Of a DNA stretch of 64,000 nt, positions 18,051 to 27,336 are shown one piece after another (the first letter of the stretch is position 1; each line of letters opens with the position of its first letter). A program made the position numbers and the translations under genes. A model generated the notes under the pieces. The model was not told the origin of the DNA. It worked only from the letters and a program-made list of their open reading frames with translations, and did not search any database. Source of the stretch: Ruminococcus flavefaciens FD-1 (GTDB lineage Bacteria; Bacillota; Clostridia; Oscillospirales; Ruminococcaceae); the NCBI GenBank assembly GCA_000174895.1, contig ACOK01000119.1, positions 124,001-188,000 on the forward strand, written 5' to 3'.

Positions 18051-19400
18051 TTGAAGATCAGACACGCTGCTGCAATGGCGCTGGCACTCTTTTCACTTAC
18101 AGCCTGCGGCAACAAAGTAGTTCCTAACGCTTCTGTCAAGGTCGAATCAGGCGAGGCACTTCCCGAAAGCTTTGCAACTGTTTCGGGCTCTTCGACATCC
18201 GCAGCAAAAAACAACAAAACGAAAACAACGACAACAGCCGCAGCTTCCGAAACTGCGGACGAAAAGAAAGAAACCACAACCAAAAAAGCCGATCCTCCCG
18301 CCGATCTGGTGCTGACAGGTCGGGAGCAGGTGGAGGTCTATCAGGAGATCAGCCTTGACAGCTTCATCACCGACAAAAACGTTGAACTGAAAGATCCCGG
18401 CTTCCTGCTGGATACCTCCGGTCTGGGCGAGCATAAGGTAGATGTGGCCTACATCAGCGACGGAAACGAGTTCACAAAGGAGCTGACGTACAACGTTGCG
18501 GACACAACTCCACCTCTCATCATCAACGAGGGCTGGGATACCCGTCACGTTCTGGGCACTGCTTTTGACCTGAACAACTACATCGGCTACGGCGATAACT
18601 ACGACAAAACGCCGTCCATGAGCTACACAGGCGATATCGACCCCAACACCGCAGGAAATTATCCTCTCCACGTTACAGTTGCCGACAGTTCGGGCAATAC
18701 CTCGGAGTTTGACGTGAATATCATGGTGCTCAACGAGGTCATCGACGAGCCCGACACCAATCCCCGTGTGAACTTCAAGGACTTCGTGAAGAAATATGAC
18801 AGCGGCAGTGAAAAGTTCGGCATCGACGTTTCCACATGGCAGGGCGATATCGACTTCGAGGCTGTGAAAAAAGCAGGCTGTCAGTTCGTCATCATGCGTA
18901 TCGGCGTGTGGTACAACACCTACGGCGAGGTGAAAATGGACGACTGGTACCAGTCCAACATCGAAAAAGCGCAGGCCGCCGGGCTTGAGGTGGGCGTTTA
19001 TTTCTACACCACCGACAACACTCCCGAGGGCATAACGGAGCACTGCAAGTGGATAGCCGATGCCCTTGACGGCAGAAAGCTTGATTATCCCGTTGCATTC
19101 GACTGGGAGGAGTGGACTACTTTCCAGGAATTCGGCATGAGCCTCCACGACCTCAACGAGCTGTACCGCCTTTTCAAGAGCGAGATGGAGAGCTACGGCT
19201 ACACGGCAATGCTCTATAGCAGCCGCAATCTGCTCCGCACTATATGGGACGACAAGTCCAAGGCTATCGCTCCCGTATGGCTGGCTCACTTCACCGACGA
19301 GACCGACTACGAAGGCGTGTACGACATCTGGCAGGCAAGCTGTTACGGCAATATCGACGGCATTGCAGGCGACGTTGACATGAACATCCAATACCGCTAA
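18051..19400 (+). CDS. GH25 muramidase lipoprotein
   Basis: A 449-residue secreted lipoprotein. The signal peptide ends in the lipobox LTAC (Cys19). A Thr/Lys-rich linker (about 45–82) is followed by two Ig-like beta domains (about 90–245), then a GH25 catalytic domain from FGIDVSTWQGDIDF (about 264) to the end. The DxE-type active-site pair is visible in VAFDWEEW, and IWQASCYGNIDGIAGDVDMN closes the barrel. GH25 enzymes cleave the muramic acid–glucosamine bond of peptidoglycan; here it probably remodels the cell's own wall. The start is TTG with AAAGGAGGAG just before it. Confidence 0.9.
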   Translation: MKIRHAAAMALALFSLTACGNKVVPNASVKVESGEALPESFATVSGSSTSAAKNNKTKTTTTAAASETADEKKETTTKKADPPADLVLTGREQVEVYQEISLDSFITDKNVELKDPGFLLDTSGLGEHKVDVAYISDGNEFTKELTYNVADTTPPLIINEGWDTRHVLGTAFDLNNYIGYGDNYDKTPSMSYTGDIDPNTAGNYPLHVTVADSSGNTSEFDVNIMVLNEVIDEPDTNPRVNFKDFVKKYDSGSEKFGIDVSTWQGDIDFEAVKKAGCQFVIMRIGVWYNTYGEVKMDDWYQSNIEKAQAAGLEVGVYFYTTDNTPEGITEHCKWIADALDGRKLDYPVAFDWEEWTTFQEFGMSLHDLNELYRLFKSEMESYGYTAMLYSSRNLLRTIWDDKSKAIAPVWLAHFTDETDYEGVYDIWQASCYGNIDGIAGDVDMNIQYR

Positions 19401-19494
19401 CAAGCTGTCGTCAGCTTGACCACGATCACGATTCGGCTCTGAAGAGCCTAACTCTGTACGTTTAGCATAATCTGCTTTCGCTCATTGGCACTTA
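19401..19494. repeat. Palindromic intergenic repeat (family C)
   Basis: CAAGCTGTCGTCAGCTTG is followed by GGCTCTGAAGAGCC and a piece related to 23335–23423. A similar unit in the opposite order lies at 46710–46757, and CAAGCTGACGTCAGCTTG occurs near 20239–20256. Confidence 0.6.
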
Positions 19495-19748
19495 TTAATG
19501 CGTAATTCGTAATGCGTAATGCGTAATTGTGGTGTCCCTGTCGGGACGGATTTAAAATGAATTGTAGGGGCCGCCTTTGGCGGCCCTTTTGCTATATCAT
19601 GGCAAATATAAAGGCACAGCAAAAAGGGCGCTCGGAAAGCGCCCCTACATTTTTCTCATTTGTCGGTTTTCGGGCGGATAATATCCGCCCTTACAAATTG
19701 TTCGGCCACCATTAATTACGCATTACGCATTACGAATTACGCATTATA
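19495..19748. repeat. Repeat family A, copy 1
   Basis: About 250 bases bounded by arrays of the heptamer TAATGCG (left) and CGCATTA (right). Inside are GC palindromes: GGGGCCGCC...GGCGGCCC, GGGCGCTCGGAAAGCGCCC and GGGCGGATAATATCCGCCC. It has no transposase; MITE-like. Short open frames inside it are not credible genes. Confidence 0.8.
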
Positions 19749-19856
19749 AACAGCGCATTATAAAGTGCCAGCGAGCGAAAGCAGACTAAGCTTACCGTAC
19801 AGAGTAAGCGAGCGTAGCAAGCGAATCGTGGAATGCGCCGCCGCTCGCTCAGCGGC

Positions 19857-20035
19857 TGTAGGGGCCGCCTTTGGCGGTCCTTTTGCTATATCATGGCAAA
19901 TATAAAGGCACAGCAAAAAGGGCGCTCGGAAAGCGCCCCTACATTTTTCTCATTTGTCGGTTTTCGGGCGGATAATATCCGCCCTTACAAATTGTTCGGC
20001 CACCATTAATTACGCATTACGCATTACGCATTATC
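19857..20035. repeat. Repeat family A, copy 2 (lacks left heptamer arm)
   Basis: Nearly identical to the core and right arm of copy 1, starting at the GTAGGGGCCGCC palindrome. The 19749–19856 gap holds family C sequence (AGAGTAAGCGAGCGTAGCAAGCGAATCG and a CGCCGCCGCTCGCTCAGCGG palindrome). Confidence 0.8.
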
Positions 20036-20249
20036 AACAGCGCATTATAAAGTGCCAACGAGCGAAAGCAGAGTAAGCTTACCGTACAGAGTAAGCGAGT
20101 TTACGAGCGATTCGTGGATCGCCAGCGGGGGCGTCCCCGTGCGAAAGCAGAGTAAGCTAAACGCACAGAGTAAGCGAGCGTAGCAAGCGAAACGTGGATT
20201 GCGCCGCCGCTCGCTCAGCGGCCGAATCGTGATTGTGGTCAAGCTGACG
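20036..20249. repeat. Family C repeat cluster
   Basis: Two further copies of the AGAGTAAGCGAG...GCGA...CGTGGAT unit, the GCCGCCGCTCGCTCAGCGGC palindrome and CAAGCTGACGTCAGCTTG, ending at the stop of the GH43 gene. No gene seen. Confidence 0.6.
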
Positions 20250-23195
20250 TCAGCTTGTCAGCTTGTCAACAAGTCCCAGCATGAATTTCTGGATCTCCAG
20301 AGCGTCCATATTTGTCAGACCGTCGCCGCCGCCTGTAACGTCGCCGTTAGCCTTGCCCTTTTCGGTGATGTGAGTGCTGTCGCTTCCCGATGTGCCGTAC
20401 TTGGCAGGGTTTGAAAGTGACTGCATGATAAGCACAGCGTCGGAGATATCGACCTTTCCGTCGCAGTTGGTATCGCCTGCAAGTCCCTGTTCTTCGGGCT
20501 GTGCGGTGGTGGTTGCTGTTTCGGTAGTTGTGGTCGGCTCGGGAGTTGTAGTTGCCTCGGTCGTTGTGGTTGTGGTGGTAGTCGTTGTGGTGGCCGTAAT
20601 AATCTCCTCGGGGATCTCAGTCCTTACCGCAGGCTCGATGACGAATTTCTGCCAGTCGCCGCCGTTGAACTCCCACTGACCGATATTTGCGCCGGCTTCC
20701 GTGCTTTTCTCGAAAACATCCCAGCATGACTTGTATTCGGAAGCGCCTGTCATAACGGAGTATGAGCCGTCCTTGTTGCAGATGAGCTTCATATTTGCCG
20801 AATCTGCGTTGTTTACGCCCTTGTAGGCAACGTCCTCGCCGTTGGAGCCGTTATCAACAGCAATGTAAGTGGGCTGAACAGGTATAGCGTCGTCGATGGG
20901 GAGAGTGAAGCGTGAATTTTCGTCGATATCCCAAGCCACAGGCTCAGCGAACTGGATAAGGCTTCCGCTTGCATTCATACCCACGTAAAGGCCGCTGTTT
21001 ACGTTCCTGAGAGTGTAGGTGCCGGCGTTGACCTTTGGGTAAACGGGAGCGATATTCCACAGCTGGCAGGCATACTCGTTGTAGGCGAACTGGTTGACGT
21101 TTCCGCCGTTTTCCTTGGACCACTCGAATACATCCAGAGCGCCCTTGCCGCCTGAGCACTTGGAAACTATGCCGTAGGACGAACCGCTCTTCACGAACTT
21201 GAACAGCTGATTGTCTGCGCCTGTGTAGGTCTGGAGCTCTACATTTGTACCGTCGTCGGCAGTATCCTTAGCCACGGCGATGCACTTGCCCTCGTCGCCA
21301 AGTGAAACGATCCTGCACCATTCCTTGTCCACGGAGATGATGCGCCACTGCTGAGCCCACAGCTTGTTGAAGTCCCACTGCTGGATGTTGGTGCCGTTGT
21401 CCAGTTTGCCTTCGGGGAGGTCAAGAGACAGACCGCTGTTCACGTTGGTGATGAAGTAGGGGACACCGCTGAGAAGTTCGGTTCCGCTTATTTTCAGGTC
21501 TGAGCTGATATCGCCGATAGTTTCGGGAGCGAAAGTGAGAACGTCGTTTGAATTGGTGTAATCCGCAGCACCGCCGTCACGTTCCTTGCCAGTGAATGCC
21601 TTATTCTGAGCGCCCCAGATGGTCTGGTTGTTGCTTCCAACAGCTGTGAATGACATTACCTTGGTGCCTTTTTCGTTCTGAGCAGCCATGAAATAGCCGC
21701 TGTACTTCTGACCGCCGATGGTGATGACAGCCGCAGAGCTTGCCGCATCCTGTGTCCATGTACCGCTGACATCGCCTGAGATAGTGCCGTCAGCGTTGAG
21801 CTTTATCTTTTTGTAGCCGATGATCTTGCCGTCGGTGGAGTTGCCGTGATTGATGTATTCATAGTCGCCCACGATGTCCGAAACGTCGTAGCCGCTTTCG
21901 CTCATAACATCGCCGCTGTTCTCGAATGGCGCAACAACAGGCCAGCCTTCCTCGTTGAAGTACATCTTGTGGACTCTCACCTCATGGTACTCGCTGCCGT
22001 CGTCGAAACGTGCATGATAGAGGAGGTACCACTGACCGTCATCGTCACGGAGAACAGAGTTATGTCCGCAGGCCATGTACGCCTTGTCCAGTGTGGAGAA
22101 CTTGTAATTGCCCATGACTTTCAGTCCTGCCTGGTCAAGGTTAGAGTTAGCGTTCATGATTCCCGATCTGCCTGCCGGATCGGTGAAAGGACCTGTAGGG
22201 CTCTTGGAGCGGTAAACTCGCATATTGTAGCCGCCGTCGGAGAAAAGTCCGCCGTAAGTCTCCCACAGATAGTAGTAGCCTGTGTCGGCATTGTACTCGA
22301 TGAACGGGCCCTCGCCTGATTTGTGGTAGCCGCCTGTCAGCTTGGTTCCGAAGTAGCTGTCAACAGTGCGTCCGTCGGAAGTTTTGCCGCTCTTGGGGTG
22401 GATGCATTTACCTGTTTTCTTGTCGATCTCAAGGGTGAAAAGTCCGCCTGACCATGAGCCGTATACCATGTACATCTTTCCGTCGGTATCGGTGTAGATG
22501 GTAGGGTCGATAGCGTTGGGGAATTCCCTGTAATTGTAGCCGCCATTGCCTTCAAACCATGCGTTGTTGTAGGTGACCTCCTTGGAATTGATCAGCTCGT
22601 CGATATTGGTGGAGGTGTACTTGCGGTTAACGTTCTTGGTGGAGCTTTTAGCGTAGGTGTCGTTGGAGGTAAATCCCGAATAGATGAGAGTATCCACCAA
22701 GGTATAAGGTCCCTCTATCTTCTTGGAAGCGGCGTAGGCGATAACTGAGGTATTCCAAGTTGATGAGGTGCAGAAGTACATGAGATAAGCGCCCTTTGAG
22801 CCGTCTGAGTTGACGTAGTCGGGATTCCAGTAAACATCGGGAGCCCATACCGCAAAGCCGCCCACGCAGTCGCCTAAGTCCTCGCCTGCCCATGCGAAGG
22901 CTTTTTTCAGGTTCTCGGAAAGGTTGCCGAATTCCACATTATTTGTACGTGCATATCCGTTAGTGAAGGATTTCCAGTTCTGGAGGTCGGAGCTTTTAGC
23001 GGCATCGATATGCGAGCCGAAAACGTAGTAAGTGCCGTCGGGAGCCTTGATGACTGAGGGGTCATGAACGGAAGCTCTTGATTTATTGGCGGCAAAAGCG
23101 TCAAACTGAGCGTAAGGAGCCGAGAGGGCGGCTGATATGAGCATAGCGCCTGACATAGCCATAGCCGCAGCTTTTTTCATAATTTTATTAATCAT
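20250..23195 (-). CDS. GH43 arabinanase-like enzyme with ricin-type module and dockerin
   Basis: A 981-residue secreted cellulosomal enzyme. A signal peptide (1–36) is followed by a five-bladed GH43 domain (about 38–430) with the expected acids: Asp45 in VHDPSV, Asp230 in NAIDPTIYTD, and Glu295 in SGEGPF. This pattern suits endo-arabinanase or related subfamilies. A beta domain of the type that follows such enzymes comes next (about 435–560). A ricin/CBM13-like carbohydrate-binding region with QQW and QLW repeats follows (about 585–860), then a Thr-rich linker and a type I dockerin (GDTNCDGKVDISDAVLIMQSL ... GDVTGGGDGLTNMDALEIQKFMLG). The dockerin places it on a scaffoldin. It has its own promoter; the exact substrate is inference. 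Confidence 0.88.
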   Translation of the reverse strand: MINKIMKKAAAMAMSGAMLISAALSAPYAQFDAFAANKSRASVHDPSVIKAPDGTYYVFGSHIDAAKSSDLQNWKSFTNGYARTNNVEFGNLSENLKKAFAWAGEDLGDCVGGFAVWAPDVYWNPDYVNSDGSKGAYLMYFCTSSTWNTSVIAYAASKKIEGPYTLVDTLIYSGFTSNDTYAKSSTKNVNRKYTSTNIDELINSKEVTYNNAWFEGNGGYNYREFPNAIDPTIYTDTDGKMYMVYGSWSGGLFTLEIDKKTGKCIHPKSGKTSDGRTVDSYFGTKLTGGYHKSGEGPFIEYNADTGYYYLWETYGGLFSDGGYNMRVYRSKSPTGPFTDPAGRSGIMNANSNLDQAGLKVMGNYKFSTLDKAYMACGHNSVLRDDDGQWYLLYHARFDDGSEYHEVRVHKMYFNEEGWPVVAPFENSGDVMSESGYDVSDIVGDYEYINHGNSTDGKIIGYKKIKLNADGTISGDVSGTWTQDAASSAAVITIGGQKYSGYFMAAQNEKGTKVMSFTAVGSNNQTIWGAQNKAFTGKERDGGAADYTNSNDVLTFAPETIGDISSDLKISGTELLSGVPYFITNVNSGLSLDLPEGKLDNGTNIQQWDFNKLWAQQWRIISVDKEWCRIVSLGDEGKCIAVAKDTADDGTNVELQTYTGADNQLFKFVKSGSSYGIVSKCSGGKGALDVFEWSKENGGNVNQFAYNEYACQLWNIAPVYPKVNAGTYTLRNVNSGLYVGMNASGSLIQFAEPVAWDIDENSRFTLPIDDAIPVQPTYIAVDNGSNGEDVAYKGVNNADSANMKLICNKDGSYSVMTGASEYKSCWDVFEKSTEAGANIGQWEFNGGDWQKFVIEPAVRTEIPEEIITATTTTTTTTTTTEATTTPEPTTTTETATTTAQPEEQGLAGDTNCDGKVDISDAVLIMQSLSNPAKYGTSGSDSTHITEKGKANGDVTGGGDGLTNMDALEIQKFMLGLVDKLTS

Positions 23196-23263
23196 ATGTG
23201 ATCCTCCTAAAAATATGATCGATTTTATTTTAATATCCTCTGAGAGGGATTTTCTATGATTAA

Positions 23264-23293
23264 ATTATACAATACAACCTACATACAAGTCAA
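23264..23293 (-). promoter_or_regulatory. Promoter of the GH43 gene
   Basis: On the minus strand TTGACT, 18 bases, TATAAT. A small palindrome CCTCTGAGAGG lies at 23237–23247 in the leader and could be an operator. Confidence 0.65.
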
Positions 23294-23334
23294 TGATGTT
23301 TTGTAGATTTGAACTGACAAATCGTCTCATTCGC

Positions 23335-23423
23335 CGCTGAGCGAGCGGCGGCGCATTCCACGATTCGCTCGTAAACTCGCTTACTCTGTACGTTGCGGTT
23401 ATTCTGCTTTCGCTCGCTGGCAC
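23335..23423. repeat. Family C repeat copy
   Basis: CCGCTGAGCGAGCGGCGGCG palindrome followed by the ACTCGCTTACTCTGTACG unit, inverted relative to 19800–19856. Confidence 0.55.
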
Positions 23424-23730
23424 TTATTAATGCGTAATTCGTAATGCGTAATGCGTAATTGCGGTGTCCCTGTCGGGACGGATTTAAAATGATTTGTAGG
23501 GGCCGCCTTTGGCGGTCCTTTTGCTATATCACGGCAAATATAAAGGCACAGCAAAAAGGGCGCTCGGAAAGCGCCCCTACATTTTTCATATTTGTCGATT
23601 TTCTGGCAGATTACCAAATGTTCGGCCACCATTAATTACGCATTACGAATTACGAATTACGAATTATCAAAATCCGTCCCGACAGGGACACAACAATTAC
23701 GAATTACGCATTACGCATTACGAATTATTA
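23424..23730. repeat. Repeat family A, copy 3
   Basis: Same layout as copy 1, with heptamer arms at both ends. The right arm is extended by a second block: GTCCCGACAGGGAC flanked by more AATTACG units. It ends against the stop of the lipoprotein gene. Confidence 0.8.
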
Positions 23731-24402
23731 TCAGGCATAGATGGTGAATCCGCTCCATGTGAGAGGATAGTCAGAACCTGTTACCTGTGCACTGCCGTTG
23801 ACAGTGATAGTGTAGTAGTCCGACTGGGGGAAATTGTAGAAGCAGAAGCCGTCGATAAGTCCGCCGCTGGTGATAACGTCGAATTTGTACTCCTGTCCCG
23901 TTGCGGAGTTGACAGCAGTTCCGTTGCCGTTGTCTCTGTCGTAAACGTAGGAATTGCCGTAAGCGTCGGTGATATAGATGCTTGACCATGGGCTCATGCC
24001 TGTCCAGTCAAGGGTGTAGCCGGGCATTACACCGACCTCAGCCACGCTTATGTAGAGGTCTTCGTTTGAAACGGGCTTTGCGTTGTGAGCTGAGCCTGCC
24101 TCGCCGTCCAGACCTGTACCCTCAAATGTACGGTAATCGGTAGCTGCCACGTAGCCTGTTGCTGTGACTGTAGTCTGTGTAGTCTCAACATCGACTGTGG
24201 TAGCGGTGCTGGTGGTCTGAGTAGTTTCCTTGCTCAGTGAAACAAGGGGCTCAGTGGTCATCTCGGCAGTTTCAGTCACTTCTGTAACTGCATCTGTTGG
24301 TATCGGTTCAGTTGTTGAAGTATTTGATTTTGCTGAACAGCCTGCGATAAGCATGAGAGCTGACACAGCAGCTGCGGCAAAAATATATTTTATCTCTGAC
24401 AC
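23731..24402 (-). CDS. Small secreted lipoprotein, unknown function
   Basis: A 223-residue protein. The signal peptide ends in a lipobox (LMLIAGC). A Thr/Glu-rich linker (about 28–85) is followed by a compact beta-rich domain (about 95–223) that has no match I recognise; its end, SDYYTITVNGSAQVTGSDYPLTWSGFTIYA, suggests a jelly-roll-like fold. The start codon is GTG, the first in frame after a stop. It has its own near-perfect promoter. The genome setting suggests a cell-surface role, possibly in carbohydrate binding, but this is a guess. Confidence 0.7.
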   Translation of the reverse strand: MSEIKYIFAAAAVSALMLIAGCSAKSNTSTTEPIPTDAVTEVTETAEMTTEPLVSLSKETTQTTSTATTVDVETTQTTVTATGYVAATDYRTFEGTGLDGEAGSAHNAKPVSNEDLYISVAEVGVMPGYTLDWTGMSPWSSIYITDAYGNSYVYDRDNGNGTAVNSATGQEYKFDVITSGGLIDGFCFYNFPQSDYYTITVNGSAQVTGSDYPLTWSGFTIYA

Positions 24403-24441
24403 GGATTATTCATCCCTTCATATAATATTTACAATACCTAT

Positions 24442-24470
24442 ATTATAGCGCATAAACGGCGATATGTCAA
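24442..24470 (-). promoter_or_regulatory. Consensus promoter of the lipoprotein gene
   Basis: On the minus strand TTGACA, 17 bases, TATAAT: a perfect sigma-A match. Confidence 0.8.
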
Positions 24471-24520
24471 CAAAGTTCTGCCTTTTTTACTAAATTATCA
24501 AAAAATTCAAAAAAATTCTA

Positions 24521-24549
24521 TTGACAAATAATAAAAATCCTGTTACTAT
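24521..24549 (+). promoter_or_regulatory. Promoter of the rubrerythrin fusion gene
   Basis: TTGACA, 17 bases, TACTAT; the gene starts 50 bases further on. The two divergent promoters share an AT-rich 50-base gap. Confidence 0.75.
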
Positions 24550-24599
24550 CTTAATATGTGGTATGCTGCCATTATGAAATCGAAAAGGAGGTCCCCGAA

Positions 24600-25943
24600 A
24601 TGGACAAGAAAGCAATGTACAAAATAAGCTATGGACTCTTTGTTTTAACAGCTAAGGACGAAGAAAGAGACAACGGATGCATCACAAACACCCTTATGCA
24701 GGTAACATCTGACCCTAACCGTGTTAGTATCACAGTCAACAAAAGCAACCTCACCCATGATATGATAGCGAAAACAGGCAGGTTTACAGCCTCCGTCATC
24801 AGCAATGACGCTACTTTCGAGCTTTTCAAGAACTTTGGGTTTCGATCCGGTAGGGATGTAGACAAGTTTGCGGATTTCACCGACTGCAAGCGCCTTGAGA
24901 ATGACACTCTCTGCATCACAAAGGGCACAAACGGCTATATCAGTGGGAAAGTTGTTCAGTCCACGGACCTCGGCACACATACCATGTTCATTGCCGATGT
25001 TACGGATATGGGCGTTCTCAGCGATGTGCCTTCCGCTACTTATGAGTATTACCAGAACAACATCAAGCCAAAGCCCGAAGCTGTTGGAACAACCGATGAC
25101 GGTCAGACTATCTGGAGGTGCACGGTCTGCGGCTACGAATACGTGGGCGAGGAGATACCCGAGGACTTTATCTGTCCGCTGTGCAAGCACCCGGCATCCG
25201 ACTTCGAGAAGGTCACAGGCGGCAAAAAAGAGGACGACATGGTTGCTGTGGGAAAGACCGAGGGCGGTCAGACCATCTGGAGATGCACAGTCTGCGGCTA
25301 TGAGTACATTGGCGACGAACTCCCCGAGGACTTTGAATGTCCTCTTTGCGGCGTTCCTGCTTCTGAGTTTGAGAAGATAAGTTCCGCTCCCGAAGCTGCA
25401 CCGACTGCAAACAAATACGCAGGCACCAAGACCGAAAAGAACCTGCTTGAAGCCTTTGCAGGCGAATCGCAGGCACGCAATAAATACACATATTTCGCAT
25501 CTGTAGCCAAAAAGAACGGCTATGAGCAGATTGCCGAGATATTCCTGAAAACCGCCGAAAACGAAAAGGAACACGCTAAACTCTGGTTCAAGGCGCTGGG
25601 CGGTATCGGCACTACCGAGGAGAATCTTCTCCATGCCGCCGAGGGCGAGAATCATGAGTGGACCGATATGTATGAGCGCATGGCAAAGGAAGCCGAGGAG
25701 GAAGGATTCCCCGAGCTTGCCGCACAGTTCCGTGGAGTGGGCGCTATCGAGAAGCACCACGAGGAGCGCTACCGTGCCCTGCTGAAGAATGTGGAGGCTA
25801 TGGAAGTGTTCAAAAAGAGCGGCGTGACAATCTGGGAATGCCGTAACTGCGGCCATATCGTTGTCGGCACAGAAGCCCCCGAGGTATGCCCTGTCTGCTT
25901 CCACTCTCAGAGCTACTTTGAGGTGAGAAAAGAAAACTACTAA
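24600..25943 (+). CDS. Flavin reductase–rubredoxin–rubredoxin–rubrerythrin fusion
   Basis: A 447-residue four-part redox protein. Residues 1–155 are an FMN-binding split-barrel flavin reductase, as in high-molecular-weight rubredoxin. Two rubredoxin domains follow ([25 protein letters not shown] and [25 protein letters not shown]), then a ferritin-like di-iron domain with two ExxH-type sites ([35 protein letters not shown]), and a C-terminal rubredoxin-like ribbon ([20 protein letters not shown]). The domains line up as a full chain from NAD(P)H through FMN and iron to peroxide, so the likely job is peroxide defence in an anaerobe. GGAGG precedes the ATG. Confidence 0.9.
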   Translation: MDKKAMYKISYGLFVLTAKDEERDNGCITNTLMQVTSDPNRVSITVNKSNLTHDMIAKTGRFTASVISNDATFELFKNFGFRSGRDVDKFADFTDCKRLENDTLCITKGTNGYISGKVVQSTDLGTHTMFIADVTDMGVLSDVPSATYEYYQNNIKPKPEAVGTTDDGQTIWRCTVCGYEYVGEEIPEDFICPLCKHPASDFEKVTGGKKEDDMVAVGKTEGGQTIWRCTVCGYEYIGDELPEDFECPLCGVPASEFEKISSAPEAAPTANKYAGTKTEKNLLEAFAGESQARNKYTYFASVAKKNGYEQIAEIFLKTAENEKEHAKLWFKALGGIGTTEENLLHAAEGENHEWTDMYERMAKEAEEEGFPELAAQFRGVGAIEKHHEERYRALLKNVEAMEVFKKSGVTIWECRNCGHIVVGTEAPEVCPVCFHSQSYFEVRKENY

Positions 25944-25954
25944 TGAACTGTTTA

Positions 25955-26265
25955 TAATGCGTAATGCGTAATGCGTAATGCGTAATTAATGGTGGCCGAA
26001 CAATTTGTAAGGGCAGATATTATCCGCCCCAAAATCGACAAATGGGAAAAATGTAGGGGCGCACAGTGTGCGCCCTTTTTGCTGTGCCTTTATATTTGCC
26101 GTGATATAGCAAAGGACCGCCAAAGGCGGCCCCTACAAATCATTTTTAATTCGTCCCGACAGGGACACAATAATTCATAATTCCGAATTCCGCATTCCGA
26201 ATTATCAAAATTCGTCCCGACAGGGACACCGCAATTACGCATTACGCATTACGAATTACGCATTA
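25955..26265. repeat. Repeat family A, copy 4 (inverted)
   Basis: Same element in opposite orientation, with the extra GTCCCGACAGGGAC block repeated twice. Its last heptamers run into tcdA: the tcdA stop codon is supplied by the repeat. Confidence 0.8.
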
Positions 26266-26993
26266 TTTATGATGTCTTTGATGACTTCGCCTGCGATTAT
26301 CAGTCCCACCACCGAGGGAACAAAGGCATTCGAGCCGGGAGTGGAGCGGCGTGACGCTGATTTCTCGCTTTCGTTCACGCAGTCCTCAATGGCTGACTGC
26401 GACGGAGCGATGGGCTGTTCCTTTGAGTAGACCACTTTCAGCTTCTTTATGCCACGGCGTTTCAGATGGTAGCGCATGACTTTGGCAAGGGGACACACCG
26501 ACGTTTTGTAGATGTCCGTCACCTCAAAAGCTGTGGGGTCGATTTTATTTCCTGCGCCCATGGAGCTGATAACGGGAACGCCTGCCGCTTTTGCACGTTC
26601 GATAATTTCAAGCTTGCCTGTGACAGTGTCGATAGCGTCCACCACGTAGTCGTACTGCGAGAAGTCGAACTGATCGGCAGTTTCGGGCATGAAGAAAGTC
26701 TTGTAGGCATTTACCTTGCAGCCGGGATTTATGTCGTGGATACGGGCAGCGGCTACGTCAACCTTGTACTGACCGATAGTGCTGTGGAGAGCGATTATCT
26801 GGCGGTTGAGGTTAGTGAGGCAGACCTTGTCATCGTCGATGAGGTCGAGAGTGCCGATACCCGAACGGGCGAGGGCTTCGACAGTGAAGCCTCCCACACC
26901 GCCTACACCGAAGACAGCGACACGGGAAGAAGCGAGGATATCCATGGCAGAGCGGCCGAAGATAAGCTCGGTACGGGAAAACTGATCAAGCAT
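26256..26993 (-). CDS. tcdA: tRNA threonylcarbamoyladenosine dehydratase (TcdA/CsdL)
   Basis: A 245-residue member of the E1/ThiF family that cyclises t6A37 in tRNA. The nucleotide-binding loop is VFGVGGVGGFTVEALARSGIG (27–47), followed by LIDDDKVCLTNLNRQI. GAGNKIDPTAF and the late GSNAFVPSVVGLIIAGEVI match TcdA. AAGGAG precedes the ATG. The last residues and stop (NNA, stop) come from the adjoining repeat, so the natural end may have been altered slightly. Confidence 0.88.
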   Translation of the reverse strand: MLDQFSRTELIFGRSAMDILASSRVAVFGVGGVGGFTVEALARSGIGTLDLIDDDKVCLTNLNRQIIALHSTIGQYKVDVAAARIHDINPGCKVNAYKTFFMPETADQFDFSQYDYVVDAIDTVTGKLEIIERAKAAGVPVISSMGAGNKIDPTAFEVTDIYKTSVCPLAKVMRYHLKRRGIKKLKVVYSKEQPIAPSQSAIEDCVNESEKSASRRSTPGSNAFVPSVVGLIIAGEVIKDIINNA

Positions 26994-27020
26994 AGTAACT
27001 CCTTAAAGAAAAAATAGCAT

Positions 27021-27303
27021 CGCCGAAGGCGCATCGGGATTCCAAAGGGAATGTACTTCCCTTTGGCAGGGGGTGAACGAGGGGGACAGCGTCCCCCTGA
27101 CAAAGCAGTAAAGCGAGCGTAGCTACGCTTTACGGATGATTCAGTAAAAGCGTCGGTCAAGCCGAGGGAAGTGCTTGTCTGCCAGCCGAACAGCATTGCT
27201 GCGCTTGCTGTTCTACCTTTTAGGAGAGGCTCTGCCTCTCCCCGTACCCCTCTCCGCCAGAGAGGTCTACACCTCTCTGGACTCTGGTATTGTCGGCTTC
27301 GCC
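27021..27303. repeat. Repeat family B, copy 1
   Basis: About 280 bases. It starts CGCCGAAGGCG, with AGGGGGTGAACGAGGGGGACAG..., then GTAAAGCGAGCGTAGC and AGCCGAACAGCATTGC, and ends GAGAGGCTCTGCCTCTC, CCAGAGAGG...CCTCTCTGG and CGGCTTCGCCG. It is full of palindromes and non-coding. The leading half is a variant (GGGATTCCAAAGGGAATGT). Confidence 0.8.
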
Positions 27304-27336
27304 GTATTTTTTTATTTTATTCTTTTTTATCTTTTC

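Noticed and set aside
18147..19403. 418-codon minus-strand frame opposite the GH25 gene
   Set aside because: It is a shadow frame; the plus strand has the signal peptide, lipobox and catalytic motifs.
19527..19715. Possible small gene inside repeat family A
   Set aside because: The frame runs through palindromes shared by non-coding copies, and the other copies do not keep it open.
19495..19748. CRISPR-like look of repeated TAATGCG units
   Set aside because: The units are adjacent heptamers with no unique spacers and occur as MITE arms; no cas genes are present.
24645..25904. 419-codon minus-strand frame opposite the rubrerythrin fusion
   Set aside because: It is a shadow; the plus strand carries all metal-binding motifs and a promoter with ribosome site.
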